Positions 1-8,814 of a stretch of DNA of 33,782 nucleotides are shown here, one piece after another (the first letter of the stretch is position 1; every line of letters begins with the position of its first letter). The stretch spans positions 1 through 33,782 of IMG/VR virus record IMGVR_UViG_3300003885_000051. The stretch is one strand, 5' to 3'. The DNA is from a virus. Made by a program: the position numbers and the translations under genes. The notes beneath the pieces are model-generated. The model searched no databases and was not told where the DNA came from. It saw nothing but the letters and a program-made list of their open reading frames with translations.

Positions 1-387
1 ATCCCAGCCGTACCATATGCCGTTTGTTTTTTTGCTCGACGACCATAGCCCGCCCCATTCAACACTGTAACCTAGCTCAGCAGCCGCTTGCATTAAAGCA
101 CAAGCAACCATCGCTAAATGATCGTGCTTCCAGCTCGGTTTCCCGTCGATGTAAGCGTAAAAATCAATAGCATCACCAGTCTGATGGTAACTTAGTTTAT
201 CGTAACCGTCGGCTCTAGAGTCTTTACTATTGTATAATTTGTTCTGCTCTTCAGCAGTACGAAGTCCACCATGATTTGGTATTCCGAAGTCTATCTTTGT
301 GATCTGAATGCCACCGCTGGATATTTCGATTAATTTAGAATTTACCCCGATCAATCTAGTCTTTGATCGTTCTGATAATTTAAACAT
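1..387 (-). CDS. Endolysin, M15-type peptidase (partial, C-terminus off window)
   Basis: The ATG at 387 follows a GAGGGTG ribosome-binding site; the frame is open to the left edge (129 residues seen). The protein carries the Zn-peptidase M15 signature SYHQTGDAIDFY, in which H68 and D75 would be zinc ligands, preceded by GLRTAEEQ (residues 41-48) and followed by EWGGLW (110-115). This matches the L-Ala-D-Glu / D-Ala-D-Ala carboxypeptidase-like phage endolysins that cut peptidoglycan cross-links. The third zinc-binding His of the family is expected just beyond the window, after the final W-D. There is no signal peptide, so release would need a holin, not seen here. It is the last gene of the late operon, after the tail fibre. 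Confidence 0.88.
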   Translation of the reverse strand, partial: MFKLSERSKTRLIGVNSKLIEISSGGIQITKIDFGIPNHGGLRTAEEQNKLYNSKDSRADGYDKLSYHQTGDAIDFYAYIDGKPSWKHDHLAMVACALMQAAAELGYSVEWGGLWSSSKKTNGIWYGWD

Positions 388-428
388 AGTCACCCTCGTT
401 GAATATTAGTTGATCTCTAATGTTAATT

Positions 429-1733
429 TTATACAAAAGACCAGACCACTTGTGATAATGTAACTATATTTGCTGGTGATGAAGCTCCTGCAATCTGTAC
501 AAATACATCAATCCACCCGTTTTTATCGCTTACAGTGAGCAGTCCAGGTCCGTCCCACACATCTGTTGTCGCGGTAGGAGGGAGGCCTGTACCGTTTTGA
601 GTTGTAGTAGCTAATCTTGATCCACCAGCACCGGTAATCCCCCCTCTTTGATAAACATAATATTCAATACTCGTCACGCCTGAAGGTATTTTGATTTTAG
701 TCGTCGCAAAAGTAGAGTAACCGGGTGCCGAGTTAACCCCTCCCTCCTTTATCAAGCCTTGAGCTATACCGCTAGATGCCGGCCAATTAATATTTACAGG
801 TGCAACGGTATTTAAAGTAGCTAAAGATCCAAGACCTGATATTGAGGTTGCTGGCTGTGTATGATTCGCACCGCCAGGGACTAATTTTGTTTGAACTGCT
901 GCTGATAATTTAACCTCTGTTATATTTCCGTCAGGCACTTTAGCGGTTACTACTGCACCATTATCGATATCGCCTGATGCCACTGTGTTTTTAGCTGCTA
1001 AAGCCCCAAGCCCTGATACATCACCGATTGAAACTTGACCGGAATAAGCCAGTATAAAATTAGTACCGTTGTAAAATAGTTCAACAATATCAATAAATTG
1101 CCCCGATGCTAATGGTTGGCCTTCTGACGTTAAAATAGTAATTACCGGAAGCCCGTCAAACTGAATTGTCGCTGGACCGCTGTTAGGGATGTGAGCTCTT
1201 AATCTGTATGATCCATTTACTGCGTATGAATTTATTCCGAGAACAGCAGTATAAACAGTAGCCGTTCCTGTTGTGACAGGATAAACGGACTCAACTGTGC
1301 CCCTAGCACGTAAAAATTGAAAATCATCAGTAGCTAATCTGTACACAATATCAACACGGCTGCCGACTTGTATTTCACTTCCTGTGCCGACGTTTATTAT
1401 ATTTCTAACTCCAAGTCCTGCAATATTAACAGTTGAAGCACCTGTGTTCGTCGTTCCAGCAATAAACGAAACTTCCATTCCATCGACGTAACGTTGAACA
1501 CTTTGTTTCCCGCCGATACTTGTTAGAATAAAAGCGTTAACAACACCGCTGTCTAAATAAAAATTACCGTTGGCTACGTATTCTGCTACGCCTTTTCCGA
1601 GCTGGTCCAAATCTGTATTTACTGGAGTCTGTCCGGTCTGTATAATAATGTTGTTTTGTTCTGTTGCCGGTTGATTCCACTGACCTGCGGGTAAGTTATC
1701 AATATTGTCGACTTTTCCTGATAAATTTTCCAT
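429..1733 (-). CDS. Distal tail fibre protein
   Basis: A 434-residue protein directly after the Mu gp48-like baseplate gene (3-nt gap), the usual place for a fibre gene in Mu-type tails. It is low in Cys and rich in Gly, Thr, Val and Asn. The N-terminal 70 residues resemble fibre attachment regions. Two short similar segments, VSGLGALAAKNTVASGDID near residue 243 and ISGLGSLATLNTVAP near 299, are the repeat type found in phage fibre shafts. The C-terminal ~110 residues (from about INWPASSG) look like a receptor-binding head domain. Role inferred from position and composition; the receptor is unknown. No chaperone gene follows before the endolysin. Confidence 0.75.
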   Translation of the reverse strand: MENLSGKVDNIDNLPAGQWNQPATEQNNIIIQTGQTPVNTDLDQLGKGVAEYVANGNFYLDSGVVNAFILTSIGGKQSVQRYVDGMEVSFIAGTTNTGASTVNIAGLGVRNIINVGTGSEIQVGSRVDIVYRLATDDFQFLRARGTVESVYPVTTGTATVYTAVLGINSYAVNGSYRLRAHIPNSGPATIQFDGLPVITILTSEGQPLASGQFIDIVELFYNGTNFILAYSGQVSIGDVSGLGALAAKNTVASGDIDNGAVVTAKVPDGNITEVKLSAAVQTKLVPGGANHTQPATSISGLGSLATLNTVAPVNINWPASSGIAQGLIKEGGVNSAPGYSTFATTKIKIPSGVTSIEYYVYQRGGITGAGGSRLATTTQNGTGLPPTATTDVWDGPGLLTVSDKNGWIDVFVQIAGASSPANIVTLSQVVWSFV

Positions 1734-1736
1734 TCT

Positions 1737-2288
1737 CTACACCTGGTTAAAAATAATATCACAATTAGCTGGTTTAACGCGATTAAATAAGCACTCAAGA
1801 ATAACAGCACCATTGCCGACGAATGATATTGGGAAAGGCAGTGGAAACGCTTGACTTATATTGAGTGAAAAATTTACATTAATCGTAAATTTAAGGTTTA
1901 TATTGGGGATAATTGTTACTGTTACACCGAATAAAGCGGCTAAATCTATAAAATCTTGTTCGGTTTGAACTCCGAGCGAAGCAAGTTTAACTAATACATT
2001 GCGTCTACGTTCGTCTATTGTCCCGGTACCAGAAAAACACAAATCTGGAATGCCAACAGAACTCTCCCACTCTTCAATTAGCAACGTCGTTGTTCTAATG
2101 TCGTACTCATCAGCTACAGACTTAATTACGCCCTCAGCGTCAAATAATGTTGAAGCTAGACCGATAAGCAAATTTCTAAAATTAGTATCTTTTACATTTG
2201 CTGCTCTAAACAACTCACCGCCCGGCATATATAAAGCGATTGAATCGGCGTGATCTTCAATGCTAAATTGTTTTATCAAGCGTGTCAT
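1737..2288 (-). CDS. Baseplate wedge protein, Mu gp48-like (YmfQ/DUF2313)
   Basis: A 183-residue protein of the DUF2313/YmfQ family, equivalent to Mu gp48. The N-terminus (YMPGGELFRA, residues 20-29) and the central E-W-E-S-S-V-G-I-P segment followed by the D-E-R-R-R-N-V-L helix are characteristic of the family. In contractile and some long tails this protein joins the baseplate J-type wedge and carries the fibre network. Its ATG overlaps the stop of the J-like gene (ATGA at 2285-2288), and the fibre gene follows at once, in keeping with its place between wedge and fibres. Confidence 0.87.
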   Translation of the reverse strand: MTRLIKQFSIEDHADSIALYMPGGELFRAANVKDTNFRNLLIGLASTLFDAEGVIKSVADEYDIRTTTLLIEEWESSVGIPDLCFSGTGTIDERRRNVLVKLASLGVQTEQDFIDLAALFGVTVTIIPNINLKFTINVNFSLNISQAFPLPFPISFVGNGAVILECLFNRVKPANCDIIFNQV

Positions 2289-3598
2289 AAGTTATACGTT
2301 ATCGTTCCAAGCGTTCCGATTTCACCTGAAGCTATTGTTACATCTCCCGGCGGTGAAGTGATAGTAAAGTTAACTACTACGTCTCCAGACGTTAAATCAA
2401 TACTATTAAATATCACTGACCTAAATGCATCTGATTCAACGTTAACGCCGACTTGCGTAGATTCATCAAAATATTGAGCTAAGTTCGTATTAATTGCGGT
2501 TTTCATTGCCTCAGTTCCAGGATTTAATATTGAGAACACAAAGTTTACAGGGATAGCTGTCGGAGCTAATACGATCACATCATTATCATGTGTATTTGCA
2601 GGTTTTATAGTCAGTATTTTATCTTTAACTTTTGTGATTTCGGTACCTGGCGGTATAGGGTTTTGATCGTTATCTCGCATAAAGTATACTGTTACCTGAC
2701 CTACTGCGGGTGTTACTTCTTGCACGAATACACGCGTTACCCCGTTTATTTCGCGAGCTATTGCTATTATCGCAAATACGTTAAAATGTGCTATTGCGTT
2801 TTGAATTCTAAACAAAAATCTTTTTCTAAAATCTGTTGTTGACTCTTGATCTGTGCCACCACTTATTTGATTAAAGGTAACGCCAGCATCGTTATCAACT
2901 CCTATAACGCCTTGAGTTAAAGTAAGTAAAGCATCAGCTAACACATTATTGCCAGCTCCGAACCCAGAACTTGCAACAGAGACTATAACATGCGTAGTTT
3001 GAAGCACCCCTGATCCTGTTGCCGGCGATGTAGGGTTGCCTGTAATTACATAAGTAAAGTCTGTGTTTGATATTATATTTACAGTAAATGCCCCGTTGTA
3101 CTCAACTTCAACAAAGCCAGAGATTGTCGCTTGAACGTTTGAAGCGATATTATGCCCGGCAGCTATATTTATAGTAACTACTTGACCAACTCGTGTAGCA
3201 CTAGTTATCGCCACATTTGAGGTCGCAATTGTCGCGTTAGCCAAAGTAACAAATATACTACCATCTGAACTTTTGTACTCCTGTGCAACCGGTATCACAG
3301 ATCCAGCGACTCCGGTTATCGCAATATTGCCGGTACTTTTTGTAGCTGGTAGTATTGTCACACCATACCATGAGGCCTGGATCTTTAAATATTCTTCTGA
3401 TGAAGTATTAAAGAATAACTCTTTTAATAAAACCTCAAGCTGTAAGTAAAAATCATAAACTCTATTTGAATATCCTGTAATTAAAGCACTAAGCCAATGG
3501 TTTTTTAGAAACGGATTAGTGCCTTTTAATTCTCTTTGTACGTCAGTTTTTGCTTTTGATACTAATTGACTTGCGCTATCTGGTATTTTAATTGGCAT
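2285..3598 (-). CDS. Baseplate J-like protein, Mu gp47-like
   Basis: A 437-residue baseplate wedge protein of the baseplate J / Mu gp47 family. Family features are the N-terminal amphipathic helices (to about residue 65, with FFNTSSEEYLKIQASWYGV), the ATKSTGNIAITGVAGSVIP segment (residues 83-101) and the G-G-T-D-Q-E-S-T-T-D-F-R-K-R motif near residue 250. Residues about 125-215 hold an inserted beta module (HNIASNVQATISGF, EYNGAFTV, TDFTYVITG) that also occurs in the tail terminator and the tailspike of this genome. It overlaps the upstream gp46-like gene by 11 nt and the downstream gp48-like gene by ATGA. Confidence 0.9.
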   Translation of the reverse strand: MPIKIPDSASQLVSKAKTDVQRELKGTNPFLKNHWLSALITGYSNRVYDFYLQLEVLLKELFFNTSSEEYLKIQASWYGVTILPATKSTGNIAITGVAGSVIPVAQEYKSSDGSIFVTLANATIATSNVAITSATRVGQVVTINIAAGHNIASNVQATISGFVEVEYNGAFTVNIISNTDFTYVITGNPTSPATGSGVLQTTHVIVSVASSGFGAGNNVLADALLTLTQGVIGVDNDAGVTFNQISGGTDQESTTDFRKRFLFRIQNAIAHFNVFAIIAIAREINGVTRVFVQEVTPAVGQVTVYFMRDNDQNPIPPGTEITKVKDKILTIKPANTHDNDVIVLAPTAIPVNFVFSILNPGTEAMKTAINTNLAQYFDESTQVGVNVESDAFRSVIFNSIDLTSGDVVVNFTITSPPGDVTIASGEIGTLGTITYNL

Positions 3599-4052
3599 TG
3601 CCGGTATTTTCCCACAATTTATAGTTTCGTTTCTCTACTGATGAGTTAGGACGCTCTATGGTTATTAGAATGTCAACACCATTATTCGTTATTACTGCGT
3701 CAGCTTTGACCGATATTGCAAATCCATCATCTATCATCCATTGCAACGATGATGTTGCGACAGAACTTATGCTATTTAATACGCTTCGAGTTAACCTTGA
3801 TTGATCGTAAAGCCATATTTTTGAGCCTATTTCAAACCCTGGCGTTTCTTCATTTCCGATCCATCCTCGACGATTCTTTGAAACTGGAACTTCTGATTCT
3901 GTAGCTCTTTGTTCACAAAATAAACTCATTAAAATAGACGTGTCAAAAAATTCTTCAGTTACAATATCTCCGTGAGCATCGATTGAAATATCGTATATCC
4001 CGTTAACTTTTGTTAATACTGCGTCAGTGATTTTTCCAGTTGAATTACTCAT
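3588..4052 (-). CDS. Baseplate wedge protein, Mu gp46-like
   Basis: A 154-residue protein of the phage GP46 family, the Mu counterpart of P2 gpW/T4 gp25 lysozyme-like wedge proteins. Recognisable parts are DISIDAHGDIVTEEFFDTSI (residues 20-39), then SLFCEQRATESEVP and RRGWIGNE. These proteins form part of the baseplate ring that joins the hub to the J-type wedge and take part in triggering sheath contraction. The start overlaps the gp45-like stop (ATGA at 4049-4052), and the end overlaps the J-like gene by 11 nt. Confidence 0.88.
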   Translation of the reverse strand: MSNSTGKITDAVLTKVNGIYDISIDAHGDIVTEEFFDTSILMSLFCEQRATESEVPVSKNRRGWIGNEETPGFEIGSKIWLYDQSRLTRSVLNSISSVATSSLQWMIDDGFAISVKADAVITNNGVDILITIERPNSSVEKRNYKLWENTGNAN

Positions 4053-4582
4053 GGATTAACGCCTAATGTTGGCTGTTCAACATTACCGCCGCTGTCATTT
4101 CCTTGATTGTGATTATGAAGTGAGCCAACGTCGATATTGTTTTGTGTTAACGCTCCGGTAACAGCAGCATCACCGCCTATGTCACATTTCCCGGTGATCG
4201 TTACATCACCATCAAGGTTGATTATAGGCGATTTAATATTAACATTGCTTTGTGTGTCAACATCGATGTCACCATTTTCTTTTAAGTGAATAAAAGTCTT
4301 TTTCTCAGGATGGTAAAGAACTATTTCACCCGGCTTTAAATCACGAATTCTTTCTTTTGACGATAGTGGAAAAGCTATTCTATTATTTTCTTGCGCGCCT
4401 ATTTGAAATATTATGCCGAGATAATTTTCTGGAATATTTGCGTGAAGACCGTAAGGCATCATAGTAAAAGCGGTTCCAACTTTATCCATATACTCAACTT
4501 GCTGGACAGGGAATTGTCCTGAGTCATCGGCTGGTTTACTAAACCGGCATATTTTAACTAAATGTTGGAGTAACGCTTGCAT
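4049..4582 (-). CDS. Central spike / baseplate assembly protein, Mu gp45-like
   Basis: A 177-residue spike protein of the Mu gp45 / P2 gpV family. The N-terminal half is an OB-fold-like region (GLHANIPENYLGIIFQIG, then EIVLYHPE). From about residue 100 a repetitive beta-prism follows (IDVDTQSNVNIKSPIINL, DGDVTITGKCDIGG). Near the end is LHNHNQGND: its H-x-H pattern matches the metal-binding tip described in P2 gpV-type spikes. The trimeric spike punctures the outer membrane during injection. The gene overlaps the hub gene by 29 nt and the gp46-like gene by 4 nt. Confidence 0.88.
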   Translation of the reverse strand: MQALLQHLVKICRFSKPADDSGQFPVQQVEYMDKVGTAFTMMPYGLHANIPENYLGIIFQIGAQENNRIAFPLSSKERIRDLKPGEIVLYHPEKKTFIHLKENGDIDVDTQSNVNIKSPIINLDGDVTITGKCDIGGDAAVTGALTQNNIDVGSLHNHNQGNDSGGNVEQPTLGVNP

Positions 4583-5648
4583 TTTTTTGCTTCACTGGTT
4601 CATTAAGTTCTAAGGTGTATGATTTTTTATTAACCATTCCGATAGTTGTTTCGGTTATATTAGCTTCTTTTAAAAAAGTAACTGAGTTTATTAACATTTG
4701 TCCGTTAATTCCCGCAAATTCATCGTTTACATTCACTATTTGATTTGGCATCCATAATTTATTATCAGCTCCATAAGTGGCTACTGTTACCGAGTAAACC
4801 ATACTCCGTGTTTGCCTGATATTTTGCTCCCACTTTGCCCGATTTTCATTTTCTAAATCTGACGATGAGGATTCAGCTTGAAAAACTAACTGTCTTGATG
4901 GTCGTATGTTTTTATCTAAAACTACGGGTGATTTCTGACTTACAATATCTTTTGATTTTGTTTCTCCGGAAAAATTCAATGTAGACAAGTTTGCCTGTGA
5001 CTTACTGATATACTTGTTGTACAAATCTGTCTCATCACGGCTAATCGAACCAGTTTCTATATTATTGCCTTCCTTACCTATGGCATTTTGAAGCCCTGTA
5101 GGGGCTGTGTCAGCGTTAGGCTTGACGATAACTACATTACCGTCCGCATCAGTCGTTAGTAGTACTTGTCGCTTACGTGCTAATTTTTCAATAAACAAAA
5201 AAGCATTTTCACCTACCTTAGGGCTGATGATATCCTCGGTCTTAGTAAAATCCAGTAATCCTGGAACTTGGTTAATCACTTTTACGTTCATACCAATATC
5301 TTTAATAACTTGCTCGATAACTGATTTTAATGATACCGGCGCGTTTATTTCAATAGTGTTAATGTAAGACTCGATTAAATCACCTGTCTTGCTGCGACCT
5401 AAATAACTTATGTCATGGCTTGTTGAATCATAATCAACGTCAGATAATTCAATATATCCTGTTAAAACTTTGATTCCGTTAACGTCAACCTGACATTCAT
5501 CACCAACATTAAACGGTATAACCTGGTTCTTTGTAGCTATCGCTGAAAAGCTAAATTGACCTGCTAACGTATCAAGCTGTAACGAGCAACTCGCAGACGT
5601 AAAATTAGAATATTCAAAACCGTTGACTTTTAGCGTTAATGTACTCAT
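4554..5648 (-). CDS. Baseplate hub protein, Mu gp44-like (gpP / late control D family)
   Basis: A 364-residue hub protein. N-terminal LTLKVNGFEYSNFTSASCSL, the NVGDECQVDVNGIKVLTGY segment (residues 47-65) and the ENAFLFIEKLARKRQVLLTT region (146-165) match Mu gp44 and related T4 gp27-like hub proteins. The hub carries the central spike made by the next gene and adapts the threefold spike to the sixfold tail tube. It is coupled to its neighbours by ATGA with the DNA-circularisation-type gene and by a 29-nt overlap with the spike gene. Confidence 0.87.
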   Translation of the reverse strand: MSTLTLKVNGFEYSNFTSASCSLQLDTLAGQFSFSAIATKNQVIPFNVGDECQVDVNGIKVLTGYIELSDVDYDSTSHDISYLGRSKTGDLIESYINTIEINAPVSLKSVIEQVIKDIGMNVKVINQVPGLLDFTKTEDIISPKVGENAFLFIEKLARKRQVLLTTDADGNVVIVKPNADTAPTGLQNAIGKEGNNIETGSISRDETDLYNKYISKSQANLSTLNFSGETKSKDIVSQKSPVVLDKNIRPSRQLVFQAESSSSDLENENRAKWEQNIRQTRSMVYSVTVATYGADNKLWMPNQIVNVNDEFAGINGQMLINSVTFLKEANITETTIGMVNKKSYTLELNEPVKQKNASVTPTFS

Positions 5649-6847
5649 TGGGTCACTATTTGTATCTCACCGTTCACGAATGACACGTTTGCTTCGTTGT
5701 TAAGTTCTGCTATTTCATTTCCTAAATTCGAACTACCGTAGTACTGATACGCTATAATTCGAGCCGGTAATCGCGGTGTTCTGACAGCAATAATTCGCTG
5801 TAACGTAACTCTGCGCGCTACGAAATAAGCATTTGATACCTCGCGCATATTAAGTAACGCTTCTCTTAGGTCAAATCCAAGATCAGTGTCGTAAATCATT
5901 GATTGATATTGATTTTCTAAATCTTGACCCGCTAAATCAAGATCATTTGTTGTTCTGTAATTGACTGAAACGGCAGCTAAATAACTGTAGCTTAATGATT
6001 CTGCTTTAACCGCTTTATTTATTACTAAATTATTAGACTCTTTCTCAATATTACTTGCTGTTATATTGATACTTGTTAAATCTTTATCGCCAAAGCCGAA
6101 AAGCTCTCTCCATGCAAAGATCTGGCTATCGACTGTCGCGAATAAGCCATTAAATGTCTGGCCTAGACTTGTCATGCTATCCGCTAATGCTTGTGGAGTT
6201 TGAATTAGATTATTAATCTCGGTACCAAAATCACTCACTAAGCTACTAAATGCGTCAACGTTATCAGTAATTGTAACGATTGTTTTTGTAGCATCTTCAT
6301 AAGCTTTTACATATTCATTCAGCTTTTCACGAGCATATCCAAAATTTGATATAAATCGTTTATCAACTTTAAAGCTATTTGCTGTGTTTTTATTTACTTC
6401 ACTTACAACCGCATCATTGGCAACGCTGACCAGACTTAACGTATCCTGGGTTGCTATTGGCGCACCGAGATCATCGTCAATCTCAAATAATATACTTATT
6501 TCACCACGGCCTAAGTCTGACATATTCTCAGTAAGACTAAATGTCCTTACTTTCATGTTCTTCAGTATGCCGTAGAGTGGGTGTGATAATTCTCCTTTCT
6601 CAGAACTTTCAAGAGCGGTTAATAATGCTTTTTTTCTGTCTAAATAGTCATCTTCACCCGAACTATTTGTTATCCAACCCTGTATTGAATAAGAACGTGG
6701 ATCTGCTCCGAAATCCTCAATCGACTGTTTATCGGAATTTGGGAATGAGTGTTTTTGGTCTTTTCGGCCACCGTCGACCGATGAACTTGATATTAAAAAT
6801 ACCGCTTTTTTATAAGAACATGGCAATAATTGCTCAAGTAATGACAT
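5645..6847 (-). CDS. Tail/DNA circularisation-type protein, Mu gp43-like (gpN, DNA_circ_N)
   Basis: A 400-residue protein whose first ~130 residues match the DNA_circ_N family: DGGRKDQKHSFPNSDKQSIE (residues 25-44) followed by DFGADPRSYSIQGWIT. In Mu this is gp43/gpN, a baseplate or tail-tube distal protein; the DNA circularisation name is historical. The central part is predicted helical (residues about 160-290) and the C-terminal part (RRVTLQRIIAVRTPRLPARI) is typical. It follows the tape measure gene with a TAATG overlap at 6847, as in other Mu-type tails. Confidence 0.87.
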   Translation of the reverse strand: MSLLEQLLPCSYKKAVFLISSSSVDGGRKDQKHSFPNSDKQSIEDFGADPRSYSIQGWITNSSGEDDYLDRKKALLTALESSEKGELSHPLYGILKNMKVRTFSLTENMSDLGRGEISILFEIDDDLGAPIATQDTLSLVSVANDAVVSEVNKNTANSFKVDKRFISNFGYAREKLNEYVKAYEDATKTIVTITDNVDAFSSLVSDFGTEINNLIQTPQALADSMTSLGQTFNGLFATVDSQIFAWRELFGFGDKDLTSINITASNIEKESNNLVINKAVKAESLSYSYLAAVSVNYRTTNDLDLAGQDLENQYQSMIYDTDLGFDLREALLNMREVSNAYFVARRVTLQRIIAVRTPRLPARIIAYQYYGSSNLGNEIAELNNEANVSFVNGEIQIVTQ

Positions 6848-8226
6848 TAGTAATTGGGTACCATATTGTTTCCGACGTTCAACTTAGTTGACCCGGATGA
6901 TTTCGATTTAATCGATTTAATTACGCCCTGTGGTGCGTTTAGATTTACATCTACTGTTGAGCTTGATTTGCTGTTTAAGCTACTATCAATCGTAGAGTTT
7001 TTAACTGTGCTATTATTTTCCGCGCTCACTCCATTAAAGAGATCTATGATTCCACCGATTACGATTCTCGGTATCGTATTTAAAAAGTCAATATTCTCAA
7101 ATACGATAGCAGCAGCGTCAACGGTTTTAGATGCTGCAGGTTCTATTTTGTTAAAGGATTCTATAGCTTTAGCCCCGATCACAGATCCAAGCCTGCTCGA
7201 TTTTTTGTTAAATGTGTTAAGTCTGATATTTGCCTGATCTTGCGCAACAGTCGTACCTTTTAATTTTTTCTCGAAATGTGTCAACATATTAATATTATTT
7301 AGTATAGAAAAACCGACTTTAGCGTGTTCCTCGCCAAATATTTTAGCGGCTAGTTGAGCTTTTTTCTGTGGGGTATCCATATTCTCAAGGGCTGTTTTTA
7401 TTTTCATAAAGCTACCCTCTAAACCGAGCTTGTTAAAATCAATACCTGCTCTTTGCAGTCTTCCAAGCATGGCGTTTAACGCCGTACCAGCCTGAGATCC
7501 TTTAATACCACCAAGTGCAACCGTTTGTATTGCCGCGTTTAATTGGTTAAAACTTAGTCCTGCGGCTCGCGCTGCTGGACCAGCTAACAATATTGCCTCG
7601 CCAGTATCTCGTATTTCAGATGCGCCGAATTTTGATCCAGCAGCTAAGATATTAACGTACTTAGCTGCAAAGTTAGCATTTTTACCAAAGATGTTTAAGC
7701 TTTGTGCTGCTACGTTTGCAGATGCTTCAAGCTCAAGTCCTGACGCATTGCTTAATAATAGAACTTGTTCTGTTACTTTTGCTAATGCCTTAGTATCTTC
7801 AAGTAATTCAGGCTTTGCAGATGCGACTAATTTAAAAGCTGTGGCAATCTCGCTTGCAGATTTAATCGATACTTTACTTAATCTTAAGGCTTCAGTTTGT
7901 AGAAATTTAAGCTGTTTTCCGGATGCTCCGGTAATAGCCTCCAAGTCTGCCATTGAATCTTGGAATGTTGCTCCAACTTCAACCACTTTTTTAATTGCCA
8001 TTCCTGCTATCGCAACAGATGCCAAGCCTTTCAACGAACTTGCGAAACCACCTGCAGCTGCCGACATGTTCTTGAACTTTTTGTTTAGCCTGTCAGAGTC
8101 GCGACCCATTTTTCGAGAAGTTTTAGCGAACCGTGAAGCCATCTTTTTGTTAGCAACGTCAACTTTACGCCCAACTTTTGAGAACTTGTCTTGAGCTATA
8201 ATATTGTAAGTAACATTGAAAGCCAT
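6847..8226 (-). CDS. Tail tape measure protein, TP901 type
   Basis: A 459-residue tape measure protein. The TP901 core is clear: FQDSMADLEAITGASGKQL (residues 88-106), then KVSIKSASEIATAFKLVASA, AGPAARAAGLSFNQLNAA, and GIKGSQAGTALNAMLGRL. The N-terminal ~60 residues are highly basic and helical. A hydrophobic helix lies around residues 60-80. The C-terminal 70 residues are Ser/Asn-rich. It is short for a myovirus; at the commonly used 0.15 nm per residue it would set a tail near 70 nm, which is inference. The ATG overlaps the stop of the frameshifted chaperone (TAATG at 8224-8228). Confidence 0.9.
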   Translation of the reverse strand: MAFNVTYNIIAQDKFSKVGRKVDVANKKMASRFAKTSRKMGRDSDRLNKKFKNMSAAAGGFASSLKGLASVAIAGMAIKKVVEVGATFQDSMADLEAITGASGKQLKFLQTEALRLSKVSIKSASEIATAFKLVASAKPELLEDTKALAKVTEQVLLLSNASGLELEASANVAAQSLNIFGKNANFAAKYVNILAAGSKFGASEIRDTGEAILLAGPAARAAGLSFNQLNAAIQTVALGGIKGSQAGTALNAMLGRLQRAGIDFNKLGLEGSFMKIKTALENMDTPQKKAQLAAKIFGEEHAKVGFSILNNINMLTHFEKKLKGTTVAQDQANIRLNTFNKKSSRLGSVIGAKAIESFNKIEPAASKTVDAAAIVFENIDFLNTIPRIVIGGIIDLFNGVSAENNSTVKNSTIDSSLNSKSSSTVDVNLNAPQGVIKSIKSKSSGSTKLNVGNNMVPNY

Positions 8227-8803
8227 TATTTATTCTCTTTGTCAGCTATTTTCTTTACAGATGAGCATTTATTAATCAATTCAGTTAACGGCAAATTTTC
8301 AAGATAACTATAAGGCATTCCACCACCCATGTACTTAGCTGTTTTTATTAACATAATTTCTAAGTCTGCTAACTCAGAACAGACCGCAGGATAAAATTTA
8401 CAAGGTACGCCCCTAATAGCGTCTCTACATCATCTTGAGATAGTGAGTCATAAAGTGGTTTGGTTAACTTTACATCTCCATCAACTAAGCAAACGCCTGA
8501 CGTTAAAAGCTCTCTAGCACTATAAAATATTTTATTCATTTCAATTTTAGTACTTGAGTACATCATTTTTAACAGCTCACTTGCCAGTACTTTGTTGTCT
8601 ATTTTTTCGACTTTATCTGGTTCTGAATTTTCCTGAGCTTTAATATCGCTTGTTGCAACATAGAACGCCTGTTTTAATTCTGCGCAGAAATTCATATGCC
8701 GTGCGGTAGGTTCGTTTATTTGAATAAATACCGCTTCTACAGTATCACCGTTACTTGAATATTCAATTCCTTTGATTAACTCTATGTTAAATTCTTCTGA
8801 CAT
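8226..8803 (-). CDS. Tail assembly chaperone, -1 frameshift fusion form (G-GT / E+E' type)
   Basis: Inferred 192-residue product: residues 1-137 from the 0 frame, then a -1 shift on A AAT TTT, then 55 residues from the -1 frame up to the TAA at 8226-8228. The added part begins YPAVCSELADLEIMLIKTAK and ends IADKENK. It has no initiation site that would cover its whole length: the first ATG in the frame is at 8354. The downstream frame is open exactly from the slippery site to the tape measure start, the layout of lambda G-T, P2 E-E' and Mu 41. The fused T-like part is expected to bind the tape measure protein. Confidence 0.82.
8364..8399 (-). promoter_or_regulatory. Programmed -1 ribosomal frameshift signal
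   Basis: The slippery heptamer A AAT TTT lies at 8393-8399 in the chaperone reading frame (codons GTA AAT TTT). It follows the X XXY YYZ rule. After an 8-nt spacer comes a stem-loop at 8364-8384: outer stem GTCTG/CAGAC, a 2-nt bulge, then CT/AG around a 5-nt loop. The 0-frame TAG lies inside the stem-loop. Heptamer, spacing and structure agree with known -1 signals; efficiency cannot be judged from sequence. Confidence 0.8.
8369..8803 (-). CDS. Tail assembly chaperone, short (0-frame) form, Mu gp41-like
   Basis: A 144-residue protein between the tail tube and tape measure genes, the standard place of the tail assembly chaperone (lambda gpG, P2 gpE, Mu gp41). It is acidic, starts MSEEFNIELIKGIEYSSNG and ends with a short tail, ILRSVLS, that would be read only if no frameshift occurs. 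Near the end the gene carries a slippery heptamer at 8393-8399, described separately. Family function: it coats the tape measure protein and guides tail tube polymerisation; it is absent from the mature virion. Confidence 0.85.
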   Translation of the reverse strand: MSEEFNIELIKGIEYSSNGDTVEAVFIQINEPTARHMNFCAELKQAFYVATSDIKAQENSEPDKVEKIDNKVLASELLKMMYSSTKIEMNKIFYSARELLTSGVCLVDGDVKLTKPLYDSLSQDDVETLLGAYLVNFILRSVLS

Positions 8804-8814
8804 AATGTACCTCG

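Noticed and set aside
429-1733. Target of a diversity-generating retroelement in the tail fibre C-terminus
   Set aside because: No reverse transcriptase gene, template repeat or adenine-biased variable repeat is visible in the window.
6541-6891. Plus-strand open frame of 116 codons
   Set aside because: Antisense to the gp43-like gene and the end of the tape measure gene; no ribosome-binding site and no recognisable protein.
7691-8194. Plus-strand open frame of 167 codons
   Set aside because: It lies antisense within the tape measure gene, whose TP901 motifs are clear, and its translation is low-complexity and matches no family.
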